A stretch of 64,000 bases of DNA, from contig NW_005434645.1 of the NCBI RefSeq assembly GCF_000315625.1, positions 461,455 to 525,454 on the forward strand, given 5' to 3'. Both the position numbers and the translations under genes were made by a program. Positions within the stretch are counted from its first letter, which is position 1; the number at the start of each line of letters is the position of its first letter. The stretch comes from Guillardia theta CCMP2712. Lineage: Eukaryota; Cryptophyceae; Pyrenomonadales; Geminigeraceae. This document shows positions 44,994 through 54,089 of the stretch, piece after piece. The notes under the pieces are model-generated. The model was not told where the DNA came from. It worked only from the letters and a program-made list of their open reading frames with translations, and did not search any database.

Positions 44994-47670
44994 ATGAAAC
45001 CACGCCCTGTGGGAAGCAAGAAACCGTCGGAGGAGGGGGAGAGAAAGAAGGAGTCGAGGGTTCTGATCCTGCTTCTACTCACCTTTGCGGCTGCAATGGC
45101 ATCATGCTCGACCTCGTTCCCTCCTCGACACTCTTGCCTCCAACATCGAGCGACGGTTGGGCTGAGGCTGCGAGGGGGGAGGCCGAAGAAAGAACGCGAT
45201 CCTGACATCTTGATGAGCAACATGCTGCGATCCTGCATCAAGAATAATGTCAAGCTCTTTCATGACATGATGCATGCGGTTAACTTGCTGCAGGTGACAG
45301 CGAGTACCCCATGGCATGATTTGATGCCCAAGGGCGAAAGAGACAGAGACCCACTCAAGACGGAGTTCGAGGAGCTGAAGCAGGAGACGCGAGATAAGTC
45401 TAAGATCTGCTATCGATCTCTGAACTGGAAGCTCGTGAGAAAGTCCGTGCTGTGTATCACGATCGAAGACGACCATACTAGACAAGCGGTCGGCAACATG
45501 CGGGTGAAGGGAGGGAGGAGCTTTGACACTTGGATGTTACTTGCAGATCATGGACATAAGAGATGAATTTGACAAGGAGAATGTGCGATGGAAGATCCCG
45601 ACAATTATCTTGTTTCATTCATTCTTCGAACGCGAGGACTGCCATGAAGCTGGAGAGGTGATTTCTCTCGTTAGTGTTGCATGCTGTGTGAACCGATATG
45701 AAAGGCGCTGGAGCAAGAGCTCAAGACCTTGGAGACTTGCAGCATCACCTTCACAGGAGTGCGAACAGGTACAAATTGTTGATGAGTGGTAAGATGATGG
45801 ACTGATCCCACGAAGTCAACCGTGGGAAATACGCTCACTTGCAGTTGCTGGTAGATAAAGATGCCAATGGTGAGAGTGCAGTCGGATTCAACATTCTCAC
45901 TTTTCCTCGAGCAGAGTGGATCAAGCGGTTGCGGAGAAGAGTCGTCAGCCGCTTTCCCTCCTTGGAGCCTCTAGAAGAAGTCTTCATGGCTCGGCAGCAC
46001 ATCTCCTCCTCACCCTCGTCGCAGGTAGACGAGGTCCCTTACGTCCCGCACGTTCAAATCGGCACCTTCGACAGCGTGCGGGAAGCGGAGGCAAAGAGGG
46101 CAAATTTTGAGGTCTGTCTTGTCTTTGAGTGCCCATTGAGCTCATGAGAATGTTTCAGCAACGATTGATGAATCTAACGATGGAGGCGAACAGCGTTTCG
46201 ATATGCTGTCACAGGTTTGTTTGATGCTTGCAAAACCTGTCATTGAATCACCTCACAGCGCAATGAAGTTCGAGGTGTTTTCTATCTTCAGGTATGACCG
46301 CGGGCGCCTTTGTAACTGCAGGTGTGAATTCGTTCTTCCAATCATTTGCGTGCAGAGATATTCCAATCAGCGGTCAGAACTATCTCAAGTTCCGAGAGAG
46401 TGAAGCGGAAGAAGAGCTGCATGTGTTCTCTGAAGCAGAGGAGAACCTCGATTCCTCCGAGCATGCGGACGTGGCGATTGTCAAGGTACTCCATTCTCTT
46501 GTTTCTTGACGCTCTCAACAAGTGTAACGATGCAAACAGCGATGGAACCCGATCACCAAGAAGTTTGAGAACGTTGGAGGCGATTTCCTGAGTCTTGAAA
46601 GTGCTCGCAAGGTTGTCTTGGCTACGTATTTTTTGCTGTGACCCTCGATATCAGGACAAAGACGATAAAGATCTGATTGAGTTCAAACTCAAGGCGGAGG
46701 ACGGCGCTCGGTTGTTCATGCGGCAGCCTTCGAGGTACGACGGTGGCGGACGAGGAGGGAATTGAGAGTGCAACCAGGAAATATGAAGAGATCAAGAACT
46801 CCATCCCGTTCGAAGTGAAATGAAAGAATATGATGGACAAAGAGGCTGATTTATGTCAGGTTGTCGAGAGAATCAGAGATCTAGTATCAGAGTTTGACGG
46901 CCAGCCTCTGACCAAGCTCGTCAAAGCGTAACATCAGCTTGTTTTGTCCCTGCTCCTCTGCAGCTGAAGTCCGTCTCTCTACAGGTACCAAAAGCGGCAC
47001 AAGAGCAGCCTGAAGAAATTCGTTGAGTCCATGAACATGACGAAAGTGAGCAAGCTCTTCAAGTAAGGGAGGCGACAACCGCCGCTCTCTCGTTTGATCG
47101 CCTCCAGATACCTCAAAGACATTGGGCACCTTTCACGTCACTCCGGCTTCCTCATCGTGCACAAGAAGGTCTGGACGTCTCGCTGCCGCCCGTGGCCGCG
47201 TCCTGACCCCCTTGCAGATCTCGCGAGAGCTGAAGGCTAAGAATGCCAAGAGAGCAGACCTGAGAAGGTGGATATGAAGTTTCACTTGTCTCTATGACAT
47301 GTCGTACCCCAGGCGCCTCAAGGCCATGAAGGCCAGAGACAAGGTGGGAGGATGCAGAGAGTAAGTCTGGGTCCAGCTGCTGATGCCATGGCAGACGGAG
47401 AAGGAGGAGCTGAAGAAGGTGAAGGAGAAGATGGAAGTGGCCGAGGAACGAGTCATGCGCAACTTCCGCAAGCGACTGTCAGACAGAGACAAGCGCATCC
47501 TTGATAAGAAGATGGCCAAGGTAAGGAGCTGGTTCTCCTTGTTTCTCTGTAAGATTGCCTGCTCACAGATGCGTCAAGAAAACGAAGAGAGTGCGTCTAA
47601 CATCGAAGATCCTCAGCTTCGAGACTTGTACAAGCGGTTTGATCCGGATCCCAACGAAACTTGGGATTAA
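44994..47670 (+). CDS. Plastid-targeted protein of unknown function (multi-exon)
   Basis: From ATG 44994 a basic leader is followed by a hydrophobic core (VLILLLLTFAAAMASCSTS) and then FPPRHSCLQHRATVGLRLRG. This is the signal peptide plus Phe-led transit peptide arrangement of complex plastids. Exons then read KKERDPDILMSNMLRSC, DIRDEFDKENVRWKIPTII, ALEQELKTLETCSITFTGVR and ESAVGFNILTFPRAEWIKRL, then DEVPYVPHVQIGTFDSVREA (an H-x-Q context faintly like 2H phosphoesterases). Later exons are Lys/Arg-rich helical (YQKRHKSSLKKFVESMNM, RVMRNFRKRLSDRDKRILDK) and end DPNETWD at TAA 47670. One gene is assumed because no clear terminator or start separates the 45-46.5 kb and 46.6-47.7 kb exons; two genes are possible. 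No confident family. Confidence 0.45.
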
Positions 47671-47786
47671 TGAAAGCGACCTAATTCATTCTTGTCTCAC
47701 ATCTTTACTTCCATTACCAGTATACACGATCTTGCAGCTCTCCCAAGATCTCCCATTAGCTTGTCACACGTTTGTGCAGTTCTCGA

Positions 47787-49199
47787 TCAATGTTGAGCCC
47801 TGGGCAGTGTTACTTTGAGTCGAGAGGAACGGGAAGTTACCTCAGGGCTCGTCAACCCAGCCGGGCAAGAAGTGCAGTTGATTGCCCCGAAGAAAGCATT
47901 GTACTTACCGGCCTCACACACCGTACAATTGACAGCAGCAAATATCCCCGAGTACGATCCTGGACATGCATTACCGAGGATCCTTCACTCGTAACCCCTC
48001 ATCCCTCAACGCTTTACCTGGCCCACAAGCCATGCATGTCGTTGCGCTCTCCATGTCTGAATACTTGCCGGGTTCGCACGATGTACAATTGTCATTGGAT
48101 GTTGAGTTGTAGAAACCTGCCGATTCAATGAATTTGCGAGTCTTTCACATTGCTCGCCACCGTTCGGACATGACAGGCAGGCCGTCAGCCCGGTGATTGG
48201 ATGAAACTTCCCTTGTTGACATGGCAGACACTCAGCACTTGGCTGCGGATCTGAAGCGATGATGTTAGGAATGTGTCGTTCTGATGTAGCAACACCACCT
48301 GGACAGTCATTGCAAGTGGTAGAAGCATACTCAGCAGAAAACTTCCCAGCGGCGCATGGAGGACAGAGAGCTGTTGCAGTCTGGTTGCTGTAGGATCCTA
48401 GATTGTTTGCATGTAAGTAGAAGCAGAACGTGCAGGACAGTAAGACACCTGGCTCACAACGCCTGCAGGTCGACGAGGAAACGGAACTAGCATACGAACC
48501 GACGGCACATTCATAACATGTTGTCATGGCAAACCCGGCAGTGTAGTGACCTGAAGACAATGTCTCTCAGTTGTTCAGTACTTTACTTCCAGTGAAACCT
48601 CGATCGCAGGATGTACAGGCTATGGTTCCATCAGAGAACGTCCCGGGTTCACAACGCAAGCAACCCAACGGCGATCCTGTAGTCACCGAGTGTCAAAGAA
48701 TAGACTTTAGTGAAGGGCAGGCGATAGTTTTGAGGAATCCCGTCTGACCTTCATCCGCCCACCATCCGAGGTCGCAGTCCTCGCACCCGCTCACTGCAGC
48801 TACAAACTTCTTTGTCTTCCCCGCAGGACAACTGGTGCATTGATTCGGCAGGGGAGTGTCGAGCGGAGCATACTTCCCTGAGGGGCAGTAGTAGCATCTC
48901 CTCCTCCCATCGTGCTTGACGATCTTCCCCAGAGGACAAGTCATGCATGTCGAGCTTCCTGCTAAAGAGATTTTCCCCGCCAGGCAGTCAAGGCAGACTG
49001 GGAAATCGTGGCAGTAGTTGATCTGGAACTTGCCAGAGGAACAAGATACGCAGGAGCCCGTGCTTTCGTTCTTCCTCCTCCCAGCCCCACAAAGACCCTC
49101 CTCGCACAAAACTCCTCCTCCTATCTGAGCTCCTCTTGCCATCGTCACGCTAAGGATCGCCGTCAACCATAGTCGCGCCTGCATTGCGGCAAGGGGCAT
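47787..49199 (-). CDS. Secreted/surface Cys-rich protein with ephrin-receptor-like (GCC2/GCC3) repeats
   Basis: The start is ATG 49199, with signal peptide MQARLWLTAILSVTMARGA. Repeats of about 45-50 residues with CxxCxxGK(F/Y) spacing follow: CVSCSSGKFQINYC, CLDCLAGKISL, CMTCPLGKIVK, CYYCPSGKYAP, CTSCPAGKTKK and CEDCDLGWWAD. Later exons give TCYECAVGSYASSV, CPPCAAGKFSAEY, CNDCPGGVATSE, CLPCQQGKFHPITGL and CTVCEAGKYNAFFGAINCTS. The stop is near 47787, placed by frame, and exon borders in between are approximate. This repeat type is typical of long extracellular Cys-rich protist proteins. No TM segment was seen at the C-terminus. The gene runs tail-to-tail with the gene ending at 47670. Confidence 0.65.
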
Positions 49200-50076
49200 C
49201 CACCAAGTGACTTTTTTCTTCCCGGGGTTCTTTCACACCCGGAGCCGGACCAGCGGGCCGCCGGGAATTATCAAACCCATGATACTGATCACTACTAGGC
49301 TGATCACTACTGATCTTCCACTCAAACTTTTCATTAAGTTAAAAGCTAGTACGAGGACAATCAGGAGAGTCGAGGAGGCTTGACCCTGACACTGTCGCAC
49401 AGGCCAAACGGCGAGAAGAGAAAGACAGCGAGAACCAAACCCAATCCTGCCGACTGCTGTCCCCCAAACTGATCACTGACTTCCTCCTTTAACTTTTTGT
49501 CAACAACTACTACTAGCTAGGCTTGAAGTCCGATCTTCATGCCGGAAAGCTTGAAAATTTCCCAAAATCAAATCATCACGAGGACGATCGAATGACTCAG
49601 GAGAGTCGAGGAGACTTCAGTGACCCTGACAAGCCACACGGCGATGCTATGAAGAGTTAGATGAGGTTGACTCGGAAGTTCCGTAACTTGAAGTTCAGGG
49701 TGACTCTTCAGTTGCCAGCCGCACTGGCAGAACGCCGGATTTGTCATGACACAGCGGGCAGCCAGGTACTGAAGCTGACATTTCGTGTATTCATCACTTC
49801 AATAGTTTTTTTAGTTGAGTCTTTCAGCTAGACTCTGGATACACTCAAGGCATATCATCTTTACCTTCAAACATGTACATATGTTATCTCAAAAATGACA
49901 AGACATGGAACGAAACAAGGCCTCAGGCTGATTAACATTCGACGAAACTTCCGAAAAGCTTCGTAGGACAGGAAAAGGTGTCCGTTGCACACCCAGTCAA
50001 CTGAGTCAGGATCCCTGATCGAAGCAATGCACGACAATTGTAGATTTCCTGCTCAGCGTTTGCTCTAGTATCGTTC
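49200..50076. repeat. Repeat-rich intergenic region with second copy of the 80-bp dispersed repeat
   Basis: A GC-rich core (GACCAGCGGGCCGCCGGG) at about 49245-49262 is followed by two TGATCACTACT motifs. The 80-bp repeat at 49358-49445 matches 28295-28385, and a decayed third copy lies at 49598-49645 (AGGAGAGTCGAGGAGACTTC, then CCACACGGCGATG). No gene is seen. Confidence 0.7.
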
Positions 50077-50157
50077 ACAGGCCATCAATGTTCATCTGAT
50101 CTTACAGGCCATCAATGTTCATCTGATCTCACAGGCCATCAATGTCCATCTGAGCTC
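50077..50157. repeat. 27-bp tandem triplication spanning the stop codon of an ORF
   Basis: Three units at 27-bp spacing, each starting ACAGGCCATCAATG. The first two are followed by TTCATCTGATC and the third by TCCATCTGAGC. Confidence 0.92.
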
Positions 50158-50374
50158 TCGCAACCGAGTTACTAAACTTTCTCTTTGCCTCCAGGATATT
50201 CGACAGGCAGCTGTCCTTATCCAGCCGGTCAGCCTTTGAGTCAGACTGCACTGACATGCGATCCTTGATAGCCTCGAGGTACTGCTCCTGCCCTGGGTTG
50301 AGTCGCAGTCTTGGGACGGCCTTGCGAACGTCTGAAGTAACTGAAAAGCCTTCAATGCAGATGCGGGAGGCCAT
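50129..50374 (-). CDS. Hypothetical short coding segment (3' exon)
   Basis: The frame from ATG 50374 reads MASRICIEGFSVTSDVRK, then LRLNPGQEQYLEAIKDRM, and ends VARAQMDIDGL at 50129. It looks like real protein (mixed helix, no repeat bias), unlike the (GAGGACACGA)n sequence upstream, through which the frame stays open to 50869. It may be the last exon of a gene whose earlier exons I cannot identify. No family recognised. Confidence 0.3.
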   Translation of the reverse strand: MASRICIEGFSVTSDVRKAVPRLRLNPGQEQYLEAIKDRMSVQSDSKADRLDKDSCLSNILEAKRKFSNSVARAQMDIDGL

Positions 50375-50458
50375 CGTTGAAGCTAGTCTTGACGTACTTC
50401 TTCGTTCCAATCTTCTCCTTCCCGTCAGTCTTCGTTGTTTTAATTGTTCTACTTGTTC

Positions 50459-50650
50459 AGTTCTCGTGTCCTCGTGTCCTCGTGTCCTCGTGTCCTCGTG
50501 TCCTCGTCTCGTCTCCTCGTCTCCTCGTCTCCTCGTGTCCTCGTCTCGTCTCCTTGTCTCCTCGTGTCCTTGTCTCCTCGTGTCCTTGTCTCGTCTCCTC
50601 GTCTCCTCGTCTCCTCGTGTCCTCGTCTCCTCGTTCTCCTCGTCTCGCTG
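50459..50650. repeat. (CTCGTGTCCT)-type simple repeat
   Basis: Tandem CTCGTGTCCTCGTCTC variants of 5-10 bp run for about 190 bp. They keep open frames on both strands that are unlikely to be genes. Confidence 0.9.
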
Positions 50651-51156
50651 TGGCGTATCTCGGTCTGACCGCTTGCTTGCAGCTCTTTGAACGTCCGTCT
50701 TCTCTTCCCTCTCGTGACCTCTCAGCCTGCCTTCTAGACACGGCACATGACCGAGATCTCCTTCGGACCGTGTGTCCGTGACCACCTGTAGGCCCCCACA
50801 CCTGTCACATGGGCATCCAATCACACCTCCGAGCGGTTGAAGATATGTATCGATTCGTTTCATGATCACTTTACCACACGGAACATATGTTGTAAAGAGG
50901 TATAAGGCACAGAGGGCGTCGCAGGTTCAGCGGGAATGGTTTCTGAGCGGGGCAAGAAGGTCACATCGCGCTACGACAATAGCGGAGAAGAGGATTTCTT
51001 ACACGGCTACCGAGGTAGATGGCATCGGCCATGCATACTTGAGCTGCTGACTTGACCTATTGCATCAGAGATCGGATCTGAAAGCCCTTCCCTTCTGCTG
51101 CTGGAACAGGTTGTGAGCGCTGCGTTGTTTCCATGGCGAACCCCTTGAACTGATTC

Positions 51157-53007
51157 ATGGCAGGCGATTCAAGAGATAAGAGATGGCGAGATGTATCATC
51201 GAAAAGCTTCTTTCTCCCTGCCTCACTCGACCTCATTAGGTATCCGATCTCACCGAAGATTTTCCTGCTAGCAAGCTATGGTATCCCAACCCAGTACGAC
51301 AACTCAAGGTCTGTACCTGGAGGGTGCTACCTTATGACTGCTCGTCTAGATATGCAATTGTAGATCTCGACGAGTTTCTTGTGTACTTTCCGTTTGCTCA
51401 AGACTTTGGGCCCGTCGATGCCAGGTGCTGCGATGGAGTTCAATTTCGACTTTAAGTTCCTCATTCTGTCACAGTTGCATCATTCGTTTCTGCCAATCTC
51501 TAACAAGAATATTGAGATGTCACAGCAACAAGGTTCAGTGTTCCCTGGTGGTGTTGTTCTTTTGTCTCTGATTTGTTAACCATAGACGATTATCTTAAGA
51601 TCCCCTCCCACTGCCGCGAGCATCACTAACGCCGTTCTGCTCATCGGCGCCTACGAGGTCAATGCTTGTCGAGGCTGCTTATCCATCAGTCAGTCCATGA
51701 CCCATCTGTCTGAACCTTTACCGACAGATCTTATGCCAGTCATCATCATGCCGCGAGGCCTGTCTGTCTTGCCGGAGTGTTCCTTCCTCCCTCCTTCTTC
51801 CCTACCTTGACGGTTGGTTCGCTACCACCCGACCCTGTCCATGATGCGTGCACAGCAACCCGCACAGGATCATGCTTGCTTCCTCACAAGCATGTGCTGG
51901 CAGGGCTGCAGAAAGCGCATGTGAGTGCTGCAGCACAACACTGACAGTCGCGGCTGATCCTGTTGCACAGGAGCAGGGCTGGCTTGAAGGAATGATGACA
52001 AATGTCTGGGAGCTCGAGGTAGCGTAAGCGCGCACGTCCTCCCACGAGACTGACAAGAGGAACAGGAGTACGAGCACTATGCCGACCCCCTCAACGGTGA
52101 CATCAACGTCATCATCCCCCACAAGCTTCTCGCTCTTCAGGTTCAGGCTTGCAAAACATCCTCTCAACGTGACCTCTGCTGACCTGCCGCTTTCAGAGCC
52201 CGACAGACAGGATTCCAGATGGCCAAGAGTGGACAGACGAGGGCTACGTGCGCAAGGTGATGGGGAGAGGTGGCATGCGAGGGACTAACGTGAGCCCTTC
52301 AGTTTCATCCCAAGTTTCTCCTCCGAGCCTTTCAAGCGATGGACGTCAAGTGCGTGGTCCGCCTCAACGCCAGTCAGTATGACCCCAAGATCTTCACGGT
52401 GAGAGAGGCGCAAGTATTCGTGTCTTGCTCAAGTGCGAGGCAGGACCGCGGGATCCAAGTGGTCGACCTCTTCTGCTCCGACTCGCCCGTGCCCTCCACT
52501 CAGATCATCTTTCGCTTCATTCAGCTCGTCGAGAAGGCCTGCGGCCTCGTGGCTGTTCACTGTGACAACGGGCTTGGACTCACTGGCTGCATCATCGGGA
52601 CTTACCTGATGGCCATGCGTGGCTTCACTGCGAAAGAAGCTGTCGGATGGATACGAGTCATGCGTCCAGGATCTGTTCTTGGGGCGCAGCAAGAGGTGAA
52701 AGCCTGCTGGGAGGCAGCTGGAGGCGCTGACAGAGACTAACGTGGTGCTCAGTTTCTCGAGAGCCATGAGCATGCGATGCAGAGGGCGGGGATGGTGATG
52801 GAGACGCGGAACGAAAAGATACCAGGGGAGGCGGAGGAAGCAGTCAGTTTGACGAGCCTTGAGGTTTTACAATCAAGTCCATGGTGACCTAGATGCTTAC
52901 GCTTTTGTGATTGCTGATAACACGTGCAGGAGACGACAAACAAACCCCTCACTTGCTGTGATGGATCTGATAGATCACCACTGAAAATTTCATGTGACAT
53001 TATGTAA
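51157..53007 (+). CDS. CDC14-like pseudophosphatase (catalytic Arg replaced by Leu)
   Basis: The exons follow the CDC14 order. The N-terminal DSPn-like half has IVDLDEFLVYFPFAQDFGP near 51360, ITNAVLLIGAYE near 51628, and HKHVLAGLQKAHEQGWLEG. Then come EYEHYADPLNGDINVIIPHK and the dual-specificity phosphatase half: MDVKCVVRLNASQYDPKIFT, DRGIQVVDLFCSDSPVPS, and a P-loop reading VHCDNGLGLTG, followed by FTAKEAVGWIRVMRPGSVLG. CDC14 normally has HCxxGxGRTG. Here the Cys and Gly residues remain but the phosphate-binding Arg is Leu (codon CTC), and the usual Lys-Ala is Asp-Asn. CDC14 phosphatases reverse CDK phosphorylation in mitotic exit and at cilia. This copy is probably catalytically dead and might act as a binding protein. 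Last exons give FLESHEHAMQRAG and ETTNKPLTCCDGSD. The start is not fixed; the exon near 51160 is the first plausible one. Confidence 0.75.
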
Positions 53008-53339
53008 CTGCCATGTATGTAGCTTCGGAATCGTGTTTGATGGTTTTAAACATGTTCCAATCTGTAGTTTATCCTCATCATCGGTGGGAGATGAGAGCTT
53101 AGTCCAAGAGATTGGACTAGAAGCCCTTACAAGGGTGTGTAGATTAGATGGAATGATGACAACTGATGCAGAGACTCAAAAGATAGAAAAAAGGCTACAC
53201 ACACTCAAAATTCAAACAGATCAGGTCAGTTGATCACGAAACATCATGACTTGATCTAGTGCCTGTTCTGGTTTACGGTTGGAAATAATTCCAAGTGACG
53301 AAAATGCACGAACGAATCAACATCATGCCGTCGGTTCAC

Positions 53340-53930
53340 ACCTCATATCGCAAGAGTCCCCTATTCGCATCTTCAACACTTGAACACCACGTCTCCTGCC
53401 TCCAGATACCCCAGTTAGATGCACCTTGGCTTGAGGAGGTTTGACAGCATTCCTTCCGCCAGAGATGTTAGCTGATTGTTGTTTTGAAGAAGTGATTGCA
53501 AGTTTTAGAGCCCTACGAAGAAGTCGTAGATTCGAAGAGTGTGCATGCTTGAGGGGTTCGCGAATCAAGTTGGAGGAAGGCTTAAGAAATGATTTGAGAA
53601 GAGTCGTATCTCGATCATGCATGAAAGCCTGTCAACTCCCCGAGAGAAGCTGGACATATTGTCATAGGAGAGATCCAAGGACTGCAAGCTTGAAAGACCT
53701 AAAAATTTAGCAAAAACTTCATGTGAAACAGACTTGATCGTCGACCAGGTCACGTTCAATCACCAACAACTGCTTGCACAGCTTCCTTGTCTCGTCAGGG
53801 TGCCGGCAACAGACACAACAAACGTGCAAGTACCACATGTGATGCCTCCAACTTCTTTCATGCTTCAGCTCGCAGCCAACATGATCACCAGCAACAGCAG
53901 TGACCATTGGGACAAAATTTAGGGTGATTG
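53340..53930 (-). pseudogene. Decayed leucine-rich-repeat gene
   Basis: Reverse-strand frames contain LRR lines in different frames: FAKFLGLSSLQSLDLSYDNM, IEIRLFSNHFLSLPPT and NNNQLTSLAEGMLSNLLK. Frameshifts between them, and the lack of a continuous frame, point to a decayed paralogue of LRR genes like that at 23.7-25.6 kb. Unrecognised introns are an alternative. Confidence 0.5.
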
Positions 53931-54089
53931 GGTGGACCCCTTACCAAAAGACAGAAGAACACTTCAAAAAACAGCTCTAGATAAGATTTCAATGCCGAGA
54001 TCATCATATACTCTAGGAACGATCATCCACTTTCATTAGCAGTAGTGTTCGATCAGCTTCCGTCAACAAGATCGGGTACGTCTCTGACT

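Noticed and set aside
50129-50869. Single 246-aa reverse ORF including ETRTRGDEETRR repeats
   Set aside because: The middle is a simple repeat open in several frames; only the 3' part from 50374 looks like protein.
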